From: Acidimicrobiia bacterium | Lineage (GTDB): Bacteria > Actinomycetota > Acidimicrobiia > Acidimicrobiales > MedAcidi-G1 | Length of the DNA: 41,631 nucleotides | Assembly (NCBI GenBank): GCA_012959995.1 | Contig: DUCC01000005.1 | Coordinates: forward strand, 1 to 41,631 | Direction of reading: 5' to 3' | Shown here: positions 23,351 to 32,574 of the stretch, in pieces | How positions within the stretch are numbered: position 1 is the first letter of the stretch | Layout: each line of letters opens with the position of its first letter | The notes under the pieces: model-generated | The model's database searches: none | What the model was told of the DNA's origin: nothing | The model's input: only the letters and a program-made list of their open reading frames with translations | Position numbers and translations under genes: made by a program

Positions 23351-23980
23351 ATGACCGTTACTTATCTTGACCCCGTACACCCGGTAGATATTTCTGATCA
23401 GTACAGCGGCCAAGACCACCCTATGCGGGTGGTTACTCGAGAAGTAGCTTTTGACAACACTTGGGATGCGGAACGGCGGGCCACTGTACGCGGCGTTTTT
23501 GATGGCCTCGCCGAAGAGTGGGCGGCTACCCGCAGTAACCCCGAGCGCATGATCCCTCTTGAGGATGCTCTTTGTCGCGGCGAAGTGCAGGGCACCATCG
23601 CTTTGGAACTAGGCGCCGGCACCGGAATAGCCACCCAAGTTCTGCAACAACATTTTTCTACGGTGGCCACGGTGGATCTTTCGCCGGAAATGCTTTTTCG
23701 TGCGCCAAAGGCGGCTTTGCGGGTGTGTGCTGATGCTCAGCAGTTGCCTTTTGCCGATGACGCCGCCGATGTTTTAGTTCTCATGAACATGTTGTTGTTT
23801 CCTGCGGAGGTTGATCGTTGTTTGGCCCCCGGTGGGGCGTTGGTTTGGGTCAACAGTCGTTCTGGCGACACGCCGATTCATCTTCCGGCCGAAGATGTAG
23901 TAACTGCTTTGCCGGGGCGCTGGCAGGCCGTTGCCTCGTATTCGGGCACTGCCTCTTGGTGTGTGGCCCGCCGCTTTTAA
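23351..23980 (+). CDS. Class I SAM-dependent methyltransferase
   Basis: The 209-residue protein has a Rossmann-type methyltransferase core: motif I ALELGAGTGIATQVL, the acidic end of strand 2 in TVDLSPEML, DAQQLPFADDAADVLVLMN (motif III/IV) and CLAPGGALVWVN (post-motif). It belongs to the Methyltransf_11 style; the substrate cannot be read. ATG at 23351 is preferred over an upstream start at 23264, which would add about 29 residues of low-complexity sequence; the ribosome-binding site is weak in either case. Confidence 0.82.
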   Translation: MTVTYLDPVHPVDISDQYSGQDHPMRVVTREVAFDNTWDAERRATVRGVFDGLAEEWAATRSNPERMIPLEDALCRGEVQGTIALELGAGTGIATQVLQQHFSTVATVDLSPEMLFRAPKAALRVCADAQQLPFADDAADVLVLMNMLLFPAEVDRCLAPGGALVWVNSRSGDTPIHLPAEDVVTALPGRWQAVASYSGTASWCVARRF

Positions 23981-24050
23981 CCAACCACTGGTGTACTGCC
24001 TGTTTTTGTGCTGTAGTGGGTGCCTTACATAAGCAACGGAGGGAACAGCC

Positions 24051-25415
24051 ATGGACGACAACTATTCGAAAGTACTTTTAGACGAATCGGAAATGCCCAC
24101 CCAGTGGTACAACATCATCCCCGACTTGCCGGTTCCTCCGCCTCCGCCGCTGCACCCCGGTACTCGTGAGCCCATTGGCCCCGATGACTTGGCCCCGTTG
24201 TTTGCTATGGGTCTCATCGAACAGGAGGTTTCGGCCGAGTCGTACATTGATATCCCTGGCGAGGTGTTGGACATTTATCGTTTATGGCGTCCCAGCCCGT
24301 TGTTGCGGGCCCGCCGTTTAGAAAAAGCCTTAGATACTCCGGCCAAGATTTTCCTCAAATATGAAGGGGTTAGCCCAGCTGGTTCCCACAAGACAAACAC
24401 CTCGGTGCCGCAGGCTTATTACAACGCTAAAGAAGGCATCACCAAGATCACCACCGAAACCGGGGCTGGTCAGTGGGGTTCCGCTATGGCTTTTGCCACG
24501 GCGCAGTTTGGTATCGAGTGCGAGGTCTGGCAGGTGCGGGCTTCTTACGATCAGAAGCCTTATCGCAAAACCATGATGGAAATTTGGGGCGCTACCTTGC
24601 ACCCAAGCCCTTCAGATTTAACCGAAGCCGGGCGAGCTATTTTGGCCGCCGACCCGGATAGCCCGGGGAGTTTGGGAATCGCTATTTCAGAAGCGGTAGA
24701 GATGGCGGTTCAGGACGAGAACACCCGTTATGCCTTAGGTAGCGTCTTGAACCACGTGTTGTTGCATCAAACAATTATTGGTGAAGAGGCTTTGTTGCAG
24801 TTGGCCAAGGTGGGCGAAACGCCCGATGTGTTGGTGGGCTGCACCGGAGGTGGGTCAAACTTTGGTGGCTTGTCCTTCCCTTTCTTGCGGGAAAAACTCG
24901 CCGGGCGCATGAACCCCACTATTCGTTGTGTCGAACCAGCCTCTTGCCCGTCGCTCACTAAGGGCGAGTACCGATATGACTTTGGCGATACGGGGCAACT
25001 CACCCCGTTGGTCAAGATGCATACCTTGGGCCACACTTTTGTACCCGACCCTATTCACGCTGGTGGTTTGCGTTATCACGGAATGGCCCCGTTGGTTAGT
25101 CACATTTATGATCAGGGTCTGGTAGAAGCGGAAGCTATCCACCAAACGGAGTGCTTCGAAGCAGCCGTGTTGTTTGCCCGCACCGAAGGCATTGTGCCGG
25201 CACCGGAACCCGCTCACGCTCTTGCTGCGGCCATTCGTGAAGCCAAGCGCTGCAAAGAAACTGGTGAGGAGAAGGTCATCTTGACTGCTTTGTGTGGCCA
25301 TGGGCATCTTGACTTGTCTTCTTACGAGAAGTTCTTGGCCGGCGAACTGGTGGACTATGACTATCCAGAAGAAAAAGTTGCTGCCGCCATGGCACAGATT
25401 CCGGTTATTGAGTGA
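24051..25415 (+). CDS. trpB: TrpB2-type tryptophan synthase beta chain
   Basis: GGAGGG 7 bases ahead supports the ATG. The 454-residue PLP enzyme has the Lys of SPAGSHKTN (Lys114), TETGAGQWG for substrate binding, the glycine-rich phosphate loop [11 protein letters not shown], and CGHGHLD near the end. Length and the extended N-terminus ([14 protein letters not shown]) mark the TrpB2 subfamily, which makes tryptophan from indole and serine, or phosphoserine in some species, without a conventional TrpA partner. No trp operon genes are nearby, as is usual for TrpB2; it probably salvages indole. Confidence 0.92.
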   Translation: MDDNYSKVLLDESEMPTQWYNIIPDLPVPPPPPLHPGTREPIGPDDLAPLFAMGLIEQEVSAESYIDIPGEVLDIYRLWRPSPLLRARRLEKALDTPAKIFLKYEGVSPAGSHKTNTSVPQAYYNAKEGITKITTETGAGQWGSAMAFATAQFGIECEVWQVRASYDQKPYRKTMMEIWGATLHPSPSDLTEAGRAILAADPDSPGSLGIAISEAVEMAVQDENTRYALGSVLNHVLLHQTIIGEEALLQLAKVGETPDVLVGCTGGGSNFGGLSFPFLREKLAGRMNPTIRCVEPASCPSLTKGEYRYDFGDTGQLTPLVKMHTLGHTFVPDPIHAGGLRYHGMAPLVSHIYDQGLVEAEAIHQTECFEAAVLFARTEGIVPAPEPAHALAAAIREAKRCKETGEEKVILTALCGHGHLDLSSYEKFLAGELVDYDYPEEKVAAAMAQIPVIE

Positions 25416-25417
25416 CC

Positions 25418-25576
25418 TTATTTTTGGTGGCGCCGTTCGGCAGCGACGCTAATGAGCCAGGTGAGTCCTCCTAACACGGCCAAAAACACCGCCGTACGGA
25501 GGTCTGACCGGGTTAGGTAAAGAAACCCGGCGGCTCCGAGCAGCAACAATACGTTGGGGGTGATGGGCTTTTTCAC
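25418..25576 (-). CDS. Small two-helix membrane protein
   Basis: A 52-residue frame starting at GTG reads KKPITPNVLLLLGAAGFLYL, then TRSD, AVFLAVLGGLTWLISVAA and ERRHQK. It has two hydrophobic segments separated by a short charged turn, with a basic N-terminus and C-terminus, the composition of a genuine small membrane protein rather than chance. No strong ribosome-binding site is visible. It lies tail to tail with trpB, its stop 2 bases from that of trpB. Function unknown. Confidence 0.6.
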   Translation of the reverse strand: MKKPITPNVLLLLGAAGFLYLTRSDLRTAVFLAVLGGLTWLISVAAERRHQK

Positions 25577-25630
25577 GAGGTCACGTTACCGCTGACCAGT
25601 ACTTAGAACTCAAGAAGATACGGGTGTAAT

Positions 25631-25645
25631 TGAGAATCATTCTCA
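25631..25645. promoter_or_regulatory. Fur/Zur-type 7-1-7 operator ahead of the metal-binding protein gene
   Basis: TGAGAATCATTCTCA is a perfect 7-1-7 inverted repeat ending 13 bases before the start codon. The layout matches Fur-family boxes (TGATAATnATTATCA for Fur/Zur/PerR; similar for actinobacterial Zur). A one-mismatch copy lies ahead of the permease gene. Confidence 0.8.
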
Positions 25646-25658
25646 CTACGCTGAGAGG

Positions 25659-26504
25659 GTGACTCGCCCCTTCTTTTTTCTTCTCGCCCTGTGGCTAGTC
25701 AGCAGCTCATGCAGTCCGCAAAGCATCACCACTGCCCCGCTACTGGCCACCACCCCCGCTTGGGCAGAAGTCGTGTCGTCAGTGGCCTGCCAAGCAGACG
25801 TCCCCTCTTTGATTTCCGCCCAGGCCGACCATCACGCCGACGCCCCCTCGCTGGCTGACCGGTCTTCCCTTGATCAAGCTGAAATAATTTTTAGTAACGG
25901 TTTGGGCCTAGAGGCCGGCTGGAGTGCTGCCTTAGCCGCCACCCCCACGCCGGTTTTCGAAGCGGCCACTGCACTAAACCTGACCAGCGGCGACCCTCAC
26001 CTTTGGCTCGACCCAAACTTGGTGCGCACACTCCTGCCGAGCATTGAAACTGCTTTGATTACCCACGGCAACCTGACCGACGTTGAACTTTCGCTTTGCC
26101 GACAAGAAACCGATCGGCAACTCGCAGCCCTTGACACAGACTTGGCCCAACGCATTTCTGTCATACCGGTAGCCCAGCGACTTCTGGTTACCGACCACCA
26201 GTTTTTAAGCCATCTGGCCGCCCGCTACGACATCACCGTGGCCGCCACCATGGTGGACGGCAACAGTTCCCTCCAAGAGACCAGCACCGCCCGCCTTGCC
26301 CAATTGGTTTCAACAATGGAATCTACGGGCACTTCGGTGATTGCGGTGGCCGAAAATGCCCACCTCGAAGAAGCCCACCGGTTGGCCGAAGAAACCGGCG
26401 CTCAATTAGTAGAGGTGCCAGTAGCCCCCCTACCCCACCAGTCGTTAGCCGACGTTTTAACCGAACTGATTGATGGCCTGGTTGCCGCCTGGCAAAACAG
26501 TTAG
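25659..26504 (+). CDS. Metal ABC transporter substrate-binding lipoprotein (ZnuA/TroA type)
   Basis: The 281-residue protein has a lipobox-like SSSC in its signal region, then the ZnuA/TroA (cluster A-I) pattern: QADHHADAPSLAD in place of the usual DPHxYEP first ligand loop, SNGLGLEAGW, GDPHLWLDP (second His), VTDHQFLSHLAARY (third His) and a final AENAHLEEAHRLAEETG. The His-rich ligand set suggests Zn2+ or Mn2+. The GTG start follows GAGAGG closely. Operator 25631-25645 implies repression when metal is sufficient. The last bases overlap those of the convergent permease gene; no ATPase is adjacent. Confidence 0.85.
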   Translation: MTRPFFFLLALWLVSSSCSPQSITTAPLLATTPAWAEVVSSVACQADVPSLISAQADHHADAPSLADRSSLDQAEIIFSNGLGLEAGWSAALAATPTPVFEAATALNLTSGDPHLWLDPNLVRTLLPSIETALITHGNLTDVELSLCRQETDRQLAALDTDLAQRISVIPVAQRLLVTDHQFLSHLAARYDITVAATMVDGNSSLQETSTARLAQLVSTMESTGTSVIAVAENAHLEEAHRLAEETGAQLVEVPVAPLPHQSLADVLTELIDGLVAAWQNS

Positions 26505-27361
26505 GCCTCCACGGATCTTGTTTTTTTCCAGCCGGCTTTAACTACCGCCACCAGTAAAAACTCCAGCACCACGATCAAAGCCATGGAACCGCCAGCGGCT
26601 GCCCCTTGGTGAAAGCTCATCAAGGCACCCACCACCACGGCGACCGCCCCAAACCCCACTGCGGTGGCCATAATCACCGGCACCCGACGCACCACCAGCA
26701 TGGCCGTAGCGGGCGGAGCCACCAAAAAAGCGAAGACCAATAAAGCTCCTACCGCCTGAAAAGAAGCCACCACCGAGATCGCCACCAAGGCCATAAGAAC
26801 AAAGTGGGCTCGTTGCGGGCGAAGGCCTAAAAGTTCAGCTTGCGTTTCGTCGAAGGTAGCCACCAAAAAAGCTCGGTGAAAAAACGCCACGCCACCCACC
26901 GCCAGGGCCGCGGCCCCTACTTGACGCCACAAGTCGCCGCTTTGAATACCGGTAACCGAACCAAAAAGAACCCGATGCAAGTCTCCGGCATCTGACCCGG
27001 CATCGCTGGAGATAATCACCACGGCCAAAGCCAGCATGCCCACAAACAATAAACCCACCGAAACATCATCGGGCAACGGGGTAAGCCGACGTACGCCGCC
27101 TACCCCAGCCACCATGACGAGGGCCGCCACCAACGCCCCCACCACCGGGTCAATACCTAACACCACGGCAAGGGCAATACCGGGCAACACCCCATGGGCC
27201 AAAGCATCGCCCAAAAACGTTAAGCCCCGGAGCACCACCCAGGTACCCACCACTGAGGTAGCCAGCACAGCCAAAAGCCCGGCCCACAGCGCCCGCTGCA
27301 TAAATACGTTGTCCACAAACGGCAAAACCCACCAAGTCCAGGGGTCAGTGATGAATTCCAT
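26501..27361 (-). CDS. Metal ABC transporter permease (ZnuB/TroC type)
   Basis: The 286-residue permease has the ABC-3 family pattern: LRGLTFLGDALAHGVLPGIALA, the GSVTGIQSGDLW loop, the EAA-like LLGLRPQRAHF coupling region and AFLVAPPATAMLVVRR, with about eight hydrophobic helices. ATG at 27361 is chosen because AAGG precedes it and the operator 27385-27399 lies just upstream; a start at 27400 would run through the operator. It shares 4 bases with the binding-protein gene at the 3' end (stops TTA/TAG overlap). It probably forms one transporter with that protein. Confidence 0.88.
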   Translation of the reverse strand: MEFITDPWTWWVLPFVDNVFMQRALWAGLLAVLATSVVGTWVVLRGLTFLGDALAHGVLPGIALAVVLGIDPVVGALVAALVMVAGVGGVRRLTPLPDDVSVGLLFVGMLALAVVIISSDAGSDAGDLHRVLFGSVTGIQSGDLWRQVGAAALAVGGVAFFHRAFLVATFDETQAELLGLRPQRAHFVLMALVAISVVASFQAVGALLVFAFLVAPPATAMLVVRRVPVIMATAVGFGAVAVVVGALMSFHQGAAAGGSMALIVVLEFLLVAVVKAGWKKTRSVEA

Positions 27362-27384
27362 TTTCTTGCCTTCCAAACCGTAAA

Positions 27385-27399
27385 TGAGAATGAATCTCA
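27385..27399. promoter_or_regulatory. Fur/Zur-type operator ahead of the permease gene
   Basis: TGAGAATGAATCTCA, one mismatch from the palindrome at 25631-25645, lies 24 bases upstream of the permease start on the minus strand and 4 bases clear of the stop of the preceding hydrolase gene. The pair indicates co-regulation of two separate transcripts by the same metalloregulator. Confidence 0.7.
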
Positions 27400-27402
27400 A
27401 TA

Positions 27403-28908
27403 CTAGCCGTAAAGCGCCGGTTCCTCACACGACCAACCATCTACCGGAACCACCAACAAATACAAATAAGCAAACACCACTTCGGTCACACACTCACTGT
27501 TCGACAAAAACGCCCCATGGCCGTCCCCATCGGTGGTAATCAAAACGGCATCCCCCACCGCCGCTCGCAAGCCCTCAGCCCAAGCCATCGGGGTCGCTGG
27601 GTCGCCTTCCATAGCGATAACCAAAGCCGGAACCGCCATATCAGTCGGCATGGAGAGCAGTGGGTCAACCGCCGCCGGAACACCAAAACAACCGGTGGTC
27701 CCGCGAAAAACAGGCCCAAAATGCGGCAACGTGCTGGCCAACGCACCATTTGCTTCCACTATTTCTTCTTGACTGGGGCGCCCAGGGTCATCAGCACAAT
27801 TGATCAACAAGTTGGCCGCATTTGAATTGTCGTAACTGCCGTCGGGCTGGCGGCCGATCATGTCGTCCACTAAACCCTGGAAAATGTTTCCCTGCCGCTC
27901 CTCTAAAACCTCCACCACGCCCTCAACCAGGTCGGGCCAGCTCTGCGGCGAATACAAGGCCACCCCCACCCCAAACACAAACTCCGCCCGAGACAACTCT
28001 CGCCCCTCACCGACCAAAAAGTTTTGCTCCTCCAACAAAGCATCTGCGGCAAAAAAAGCAGCCTCCGGGCCACCAAATTCATTCAACGCACACGCAGCAT
28101 CAGCCCGGCAATCCGCAGCAAAACGGCTCCAAGCTGACTCAAAACCATCTCCCTGCACCGAGGAAAACTTGGTTAACTGCTCAGCGGGGTCCAACGGGCC
28201 GTCGAGCACCATGGCTCGCACCCGGTCAGGAAACAACCCCGCATACACCGCCCCCAGACGCGTCCCGTAGGAATACCCCAAATAGGTGATCTGCTCTACC
28301 CCCAAAGCAATACGCATTTCGTCTATGTCTCGCGCCGCATTATTTGTCCCCACATGAAGCAATAATTCGCCGCTGAGTTCTTGACACTGTTCTACATAAT
28401 CCAACTGTTCAACAAATAACGCCGACAGATCATCGCCTGCATCAAATGCTTGCTTGTCGTCAGTGTCGTAATCGGTGGGGCACAAAACCGCCGAAGAGGC
28501 CCCAACGCCACGCGGGTCAAAGCCCACTACATCAAACTGAGGGAACACCATGGACCACAGGTCAGCAAACTCCCCCACCATGTCCAGACCCGATCCACCG
28601 GGCCCGCCCGGGTTCAAAAACAGTGGCCCCAAATAGGGTTCCTCCACCGCAGCCACACGCACCACGGCAATGCTTACCGTCTCGCCACTGGGGTTTGCGT
28701 AATCCATGAGCACCGTTAAATCAGCACATTCCGCTACCCCCCAGCAGCCTTTCCAAGCAAGCGAACCAGCGACAGTCGAAGTGGTCGCCGAGGTGGTGGG
28801 CTGCGGCACCTCGGAGGTGACCGCCACCGCAGTGGTACTCGTTGTGTTGTCTATTCCACACGCCCCGGCCAGCAAAACCGCTAGCAGCAGAAGGTGGGAT
28901 TTTCTCAT
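27403..28908 (-). CDS. Alpha/beta-hydrolase lipoprotein, tripeptidyl-aminopeptidase (S33) type
   Basis: The 501-residue protein starts with a lipoprotein signal (LLAGAC), a Thr-rich stalk, then an alpha/beta-hydrolase: oxyanion HGG-like LNPGGPGGSG, DPRGVGAS, nucleophile GYSYG, a C-terminal TAP-like region with CFGVP, the acid in AMEGDPATP and the catalytic His in GDGHGAF. The split Pfam pattern (hydrolase fold plus TAP C-terminal domain) is that of Streptomyces secreted tripeptidyl aminopeptidases and mycobacterial relatives. The likely role is clipping short peptides outside the cell. The start overlaps the HIT gene stop as ATGA, so it is the last gene of the thrS operon. Confidence 0.88.
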   Translation of the reverse strand: MRKSHLLLLAVLLAGACGIDNTTSTTAVAVTSEVPQPTTSATTSTVAGSLAWKGCWGVAECADLTVLMDYANPSGETVSIAVVRVAAVEEPYLGPLFLNPGGPGGSGLDMVGEFADLWSMVFPQFDVVGFDPRGVGASSAVLCPTDYDTDDKQAFDAGDDLSALFVEQLDYVEQCQELSGELLLHVGTNNAARDIDEMRIALGVEQITYLGYSYGTRLGAVYAGLFPDRVRAMVLDGPLDPAEQLTKFSSVQGDGFESAWSRFAADCRADAACALNEFGGPEAAFFAADALLEEQNFLVGEGRELSRAEFVFGVGVALYSPQSWPDLVEGVVEVLEERQGNIFQGLVDDMIGRQPDGSYDNSNAANLLINCADDPGRPSQEEIVEANGALASTLPHFGPVFRGTTGCFGVPAAVDPLLSMPTDMAVPALVIAMEGDPATPMAWAEGLRAAVGDAVLITTDGDGHGAFLSNSECVTEVVFAYLYLLVVPVDGWSCEEPALYG

Positions 28909-29423
28909 TCAGGCCAATGTTCTCGCAGGCGTTGCCACGAGTCGTTCAAGGCTTCAGGCAAAACCCGAGCCCCCGCCACCGAAGTCAAAAAATTCGTGTC
29001 GCCCGACCAGCGAGGCAAACAATGCACATGCAAATGTTCCGGCACTCCGGCGCCCGCGGCACGCCCCTGGTTCAAACCAACGTTGATGCCCCCCGACATA
29101 TAGGCCGCTTCAAGTGCCGTCACCGTGTCCCGCACCATGAGCCACAACTCGGTGTACTCTTCGTCGGTCAAATCGGCCAACGTTCCCACCACTCTTTTGG
29201 GCAACACCATGGCGTGCCCACTGGTGTAGGGGTAAGCATTAAGCAAAACAAAACAGGCATCACCACGAGCCACCACAAAGGTTTCCTCGTCGGGTAACCC
29301 GCTGCGTTCTATGGCCGAAAAAATTGAGCCACCCTCGGGAATATCTGGCAACTCGCGCTGGTCTTGCTCCCCGGCCAAATAGGTCTGCCGCCAACCTGCC
29401 CAAAGGTGGTCAAGTCGACTCAC
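28905..29423 (-). CDS. HIT-family nucleotide hydrolase/phosphorylase
   Basis: The 172-residue protein has the histidine triad HLHVHCLPRW, with upstream DACFVLLNAYPYTSGHAMVLPKR and NVGLNQGRAAGAGVPEH typical of the Ap4A phosphorylase-like HIT proteins found next to thrS in mycobacteria. It presumably degrades dinucleoside polyphosphates, by-products of aminoacyl-tRNA synthetases. GTG at 29423 is chosen since it overlaps the thrS stop as GTGA and has GGAG upstream; a longer in-frame start would overlap thrS by far more. Confidence 0.88.
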   Translation of the reverse strand: MSRLDHLWAGWRQTYLAGEQDQRELPDIPEGGSIFSAIERSGLPDEETFVVARGDACFVLLNAYPYTSGHAMVLPKRVVGTLADLTDEEYTELWLMVRDTVTALEAAYMSGGINVGLNQGRAAGAGVPEHLHVHCLPRWSGDTNFLTSVAGARVLPEALNDSWQRLREHWPE

Positions 29424-31387
29424 TGGCGCTCCGCCACCTCGGTAGCCAAACGAGCACAAAACTCTTCAAACGCCAAGTCGCGTTCTGGTTCTTTGGTACC
29501 GCGGGCATTTTCACCCACCGTGTCATGCGCTACGTCATCGTCGCCCACCACCAACACGTGCGGCGTTTTCGCTACCTTGGCTTCGCGCACCCGTTTACCC
29601 AAGGGGTCGCGAGCTTCGGCAATCGACGCTCGAAAACCGTCTTCGGTTAAACGGTCAACCAACTGTTGGGCGTAGGCCTGATGTTCGTCGGCTACCGGCA
29701 AAATGCGTACCTGTTCTGGCGCCAACCACGTGGGAAACGCCCCGGCGTAGTGCTCTAACAACACACCGAAGAAACGTTCAATGGAGCCCATAAGTGCTCG
29801 GTGGATCATCACCGGTCGGTGACGTCCCCCATCTGAACCAACGTATTCCAGTTCAAAACGTTCCGGGAGGTTGAAGTCCAGTTGAATGGTCGACAGTTGC
29901 CATGGGCGACCGATGGCATCGGTGACGTCCACATCGATCTTGGGGCCATAGAATGCTCCGCCGCCTTCTTCGACCACATAGTCCAAACCGGCGGCCTCTA
30001 AAGCGCCTCGCAAACCATCAGTGGCTTCTTCCCACATCTCATCTTCGCCTACCGATTTTTCCGGTGGACGGGTCGACAATTTGGCTTGAAAATCATCAAA
30101 CCCAAAGGCTCGCAATACCGACAAGGTAAAGGTCAACAAAGAAGCCAACTCTTCGGCTACCTGTTCACGGGTACAAAAAATATGTGAATCATCTTGGGTA
30201 AATCCTCGGCTACGCAACAAGCCGTGAATGGCTCCCGACAACTCGTAGCGGTAGACCGCTCCCAGCTCAAAAAAGCGCACTGGCAGCTCACGGTAACTCC
30301 GCTGGCCGCTATCAAAAATAGCCACATGGAACGGGCAGTTCATGGGCTTGGGGTAGTAAGAAGCACCGTCGAGTTCCATCGGCGGGTACATGCCATCGGC
30401 GTAGAAGTCCAAGTGGCCGCTGGTTTCCCACAAAACCGACTTGGCAATATGGGGGCTGTAGACAAAGTCGTAGCCGCCTTTTTCGTGACGTTCTCGGCTG
30501 TAGTCCTCAATAATTTTGCGCACCAAAGCGCCCTTGGGATGCCACACCGCCAAACCAGGGCCAAGAGACTCTGGCCAAGACACCAAATCTAACTCGGCAG
30601 CCAGACGGCGGTGATCACGTTTTTCGGCTTCAATGAGGTTTTGCAAATGGCGTTTAAGGTCTTTTTTATTGGCCCACGCGGTGCCGTAAATGCGTTGAAG
30701 CATGGGCCGGGTGGTGTCGCCCCGCCAATAAGCGCCCGCAACTTTTTGTAAAGCAAAATGCCCCAGACGGCCTGTTGAAGGCACATGAGGACCTAAACAC
30801 AAGTCCACAAAACCCTCACCATTGCGGTAATAACTGACCGTACCACCGGCTCCGGTTTCGGCCGCCAACTCACCGTCGCCGCCGCCAGCCGTTACTTTTT
30901 CAATAATTTCTCGCTTATATATGTGGTCGGCGAAGATGGTCAGTGCCTCGTCAGTGGTGGCCTCGCCGCGTTCAAACGGTTGATCAGCGGCCATGATTTC
31001 ACGCATTTTCGCATCAATGGCCGCTAAGTCTTCTTGGCTAAAGGTGCCCCCCTCAGGGAGTTCAAAGTCGTAGTAAAAACCATGATCAATGGGCGGGCCG
31101 ATGGCGTAGGTGGCGCCCGGCCAAAGTTCAAGCACCGCTTGGGCCAACACATGGGCGGTGGAGTGGCGCAAGGTATGGAGACCTTGGTCGCTGGGCGGGG
31201 TAACGATGGCCACGGTGGCGCCGTTAACCAGCGGAGCCACCAGATCTTTTTCTTCGCCGTTTACCACGGCGATCAAGGCATCCCGGGCCAAACCAGGGCC
31301 GATGTCTGCCGCCAGGTCGGCTGCCGTAGCCCCATCGGGCAAGGTGCGTTCAGAACCATCGGGCAAGGTGATGCAAATATCAGTCAT
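29420..31387 (-). CDS. thrS: Threonyl-tRNA synthetase
   Basis: The 655-residue enzyme begins MTDICITLPDGSERTLPDG, a TGS domain, followed by the editing-type domain (HSTAHVLAQAV with its HxxxH), and the class II core: PMNCPFH (zinc Cys), RYELSGAIHGLLRSRGFTQDDSHIFC (motif 2 with a zinc His) and HRALMGSIERF (motif 3 with a zinc His), then the C-terminal anticodon-binding domain. It charges tRNA-Thr and edits Ser-tRNA-Thr. ATG at 31387 fits the TGS start; a longer frame adds about 70 residues with no family support. The 41-base gap to mshC leaves no room for a T-box. Confidence 0.96.
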   Translation of the reverse strand: MTDICITLPDGSERTLPDGATAADLAADIGPGLARDALIAVVNGEEKDLVAPLVNGATVAIVTPPSDQGLHTLRHSTAHVLAQAVLELWPGATYAIGPPIDHGFYYDFELPEGGTFSQEDLAAIDAKMREIMAADQPFERGEATTDEALTIFADHIYKREIIEKVTAGGGDGELAAETGAGGTVSYYRNGEGFVDLCLGPHVPSTGRLGHFALQKVAGAYWRGDTTRPMLQRIYGTAWANKKDLKRHLQNLIEAEKRDHRRLAAELDLVSWPESLGPGLAVWHPKGALVRKIIEDYSRERHEKGGYDFVYSPHIAKSVLWETSGHLDFYADGMYPPMELDGASYYPKPMNCPFHVAIFDSGQRSYRELPVRFFELGAVYRYELSGAIHGLLRSRGFTQDDSHIFCTREQVAEELASLLTFTLSVLRAFGFDDFQAKLSTRPPEKSVGEDEMWEEATDGLRGALEAAGLDYVVEEGGGAFYGPKIDVDVTDAIGRPWQLSTIQLDFNLPERFELEYVGSDGGRHRPVMIHRALMGSIERFFGVLLEHYAGAFPTWLAPEQVRILPVADEHQAYAQQLVDRLTEDGFRASIAEARDPLGKRVREAKVAKTPHVLVVGDDDVAHDTVGENARGTKEPERDLAFEEFCARLATEVAERQ

Positions 31388-31428
31388 ATGTCTTGAGGTT
31401 AGCCAACTGACAGCCCCGCACCGCTGTA

Positions 31429-32574
31429 TTAGAGCACAACCCCTAAACACGCCGCCGCTGTCTTGGCCCCTTGCCCTTGAGTAACTGCTTGGTCGATGAC
31501 CGCCAGCGCTCCGGGGGCATCGAGATCGTCGTCCAGCAACGCCCCTATTTGCCCGACAAGAGTGGGTGATTCCGTATTGTTTTTCGCAGCCCGCCAACGT
31601 TTCAAACGGTCATCTGCGGTGGTTAGCAGTCGCGGGTCCCACGACCACGAACGACGGTAATGGTGGGAGAGCAACAAAAGCCGAAGGGCCATCGGGTCGT
31701 GGCAACGCAATAGGTCAGCCACAAAAACGAGGTTGCCTAACGACTTAGACATTTTTTCACCCTCATGGACCACCATGGCTTGGTGCATCCAATGGTCAGC
31801 TAACGGTTGACCGGTGGCTGCCTCAACTTGAGCCGCCGAACATTCATGGTGCGGGTAAATCAAGTCGGTGCCACCCCCGTGGAGGTCCACCGGTGAACCC
31901 AAATGCCGTAAAGCCAGCGCCGAACATTCCACGTGCCAACCGGGGCGGCCCCTCCCCCAGGGGGCATCCCAAGCCGGTTCATCTGCACCAGAAGGAACCC
32001 ACAAAACTGAGTCCAAAGGGTTGCGTTTACGCGGGTCGCCGGGTTCCTCCCCTCGTTCTGCACCGATGCGCACCATGGCGTCACTGCTCAACCCACTGAG
32101 TTTTCCAAAATCAGGTGCCGACGAGACATCAAAAAAAACTGTTCCGTCCACCACATAGGCCGCTTGTTTGTCCAAGAGTTTATGAATCAAGCCTCTAATT
32201 TCTGGGATAGCCCCGGTGGCTCTCGGCTCCCGCCAAGGAGCCAAGTTGCCTAAGGCTTCCATATCGACATCAAACTGGCGCACTCCGCCAAAAGCCAAAT
32301 CAAGATGGTGCACTCCTCGCCGGCGGGCGGCCCGCAACATGTCGTCGTCGACATCGGTGATGTTGCGCACCAGGCGAGTGGTGTGCCCACGTTGTTGCAG
32401 GCGGCGCTCTAACACATCATAAATAACGTAAGTGGCGGCGTGCCCAAGATGCGTGGCATCGTAAGGGGTGATGCCACAAAGGTAAAAAGTAACCTCCGGC
32501 TTGGGGTTAAAATCAACCACCTTTCGTTGAGCCGTGTCGTAAAGCCGCAAAGGGGTCAGCACCCCGGTCATCAT
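31429..32574 (-). CDS. mshC: Mycothiol biosynthesis cysteine ligase MshC
   Basis: The protein (381 residues) is related to cysteinyl-tRNA synthetase but carries the MshC version of the first motif, YLCGITPYDATHLGHAATY (Cys33 zinc ligand; HLGH in place of HIGH), WHVECSALA, GGTDLIYPHHECSAAQ for zinc and AMP, and EKMSKSLGN. It lacks the long C-terminal tRNA-binding region of CysRS. MshC joins Cys to GlcN-inositol with ATP, the third step of mycothiol synthesis. Its first ATG overlaps the preceding stop (ATGA), and an ATG directly after (32571) is an equal alternative. Presence of mshC is strong evidence for an actinobacterium. Confidence 0.94.
   Translation of the reverse strand: MMTGVLTPLRLYDTAQRKVVDFNPKPEVTFYLCGITPYDATHLGHAATYVIYDVLERRLQQRGHTTRLVRNITDVDDDMLRAARRRGVHHLDLAFGGVRQFDVDMEALGNLAPWREPRATGAIPEIRGLIHKLLDKQAAYVVDGTVFFDVSSAPDFGKLSGLSSDAMVRIGAERGEEPGDPRKRNPLDSVLWVPSGADEPAWDAPWGRGRPGWHVECSALALRHLGSPVDLHGGGTDLIYPHHECSAAQVEAATGQPLADHWMHQAMVVHEGEKMSKSLGNLVFVADLLRCHDPMALRLLLLSHHYRRSWSWDPRLLTTADDRLKRWRAAKNNTESPTLVGQIGALLDDDLDAPGALAVIDQAVTQGQGAKTAAACLGVVL

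Noticed and set aside
31388-31428. T-box or other leader ahead of thrS
   Set aside because: The gap to mshC is only 41 bases, too short for a T-box, and shows no hairpin.
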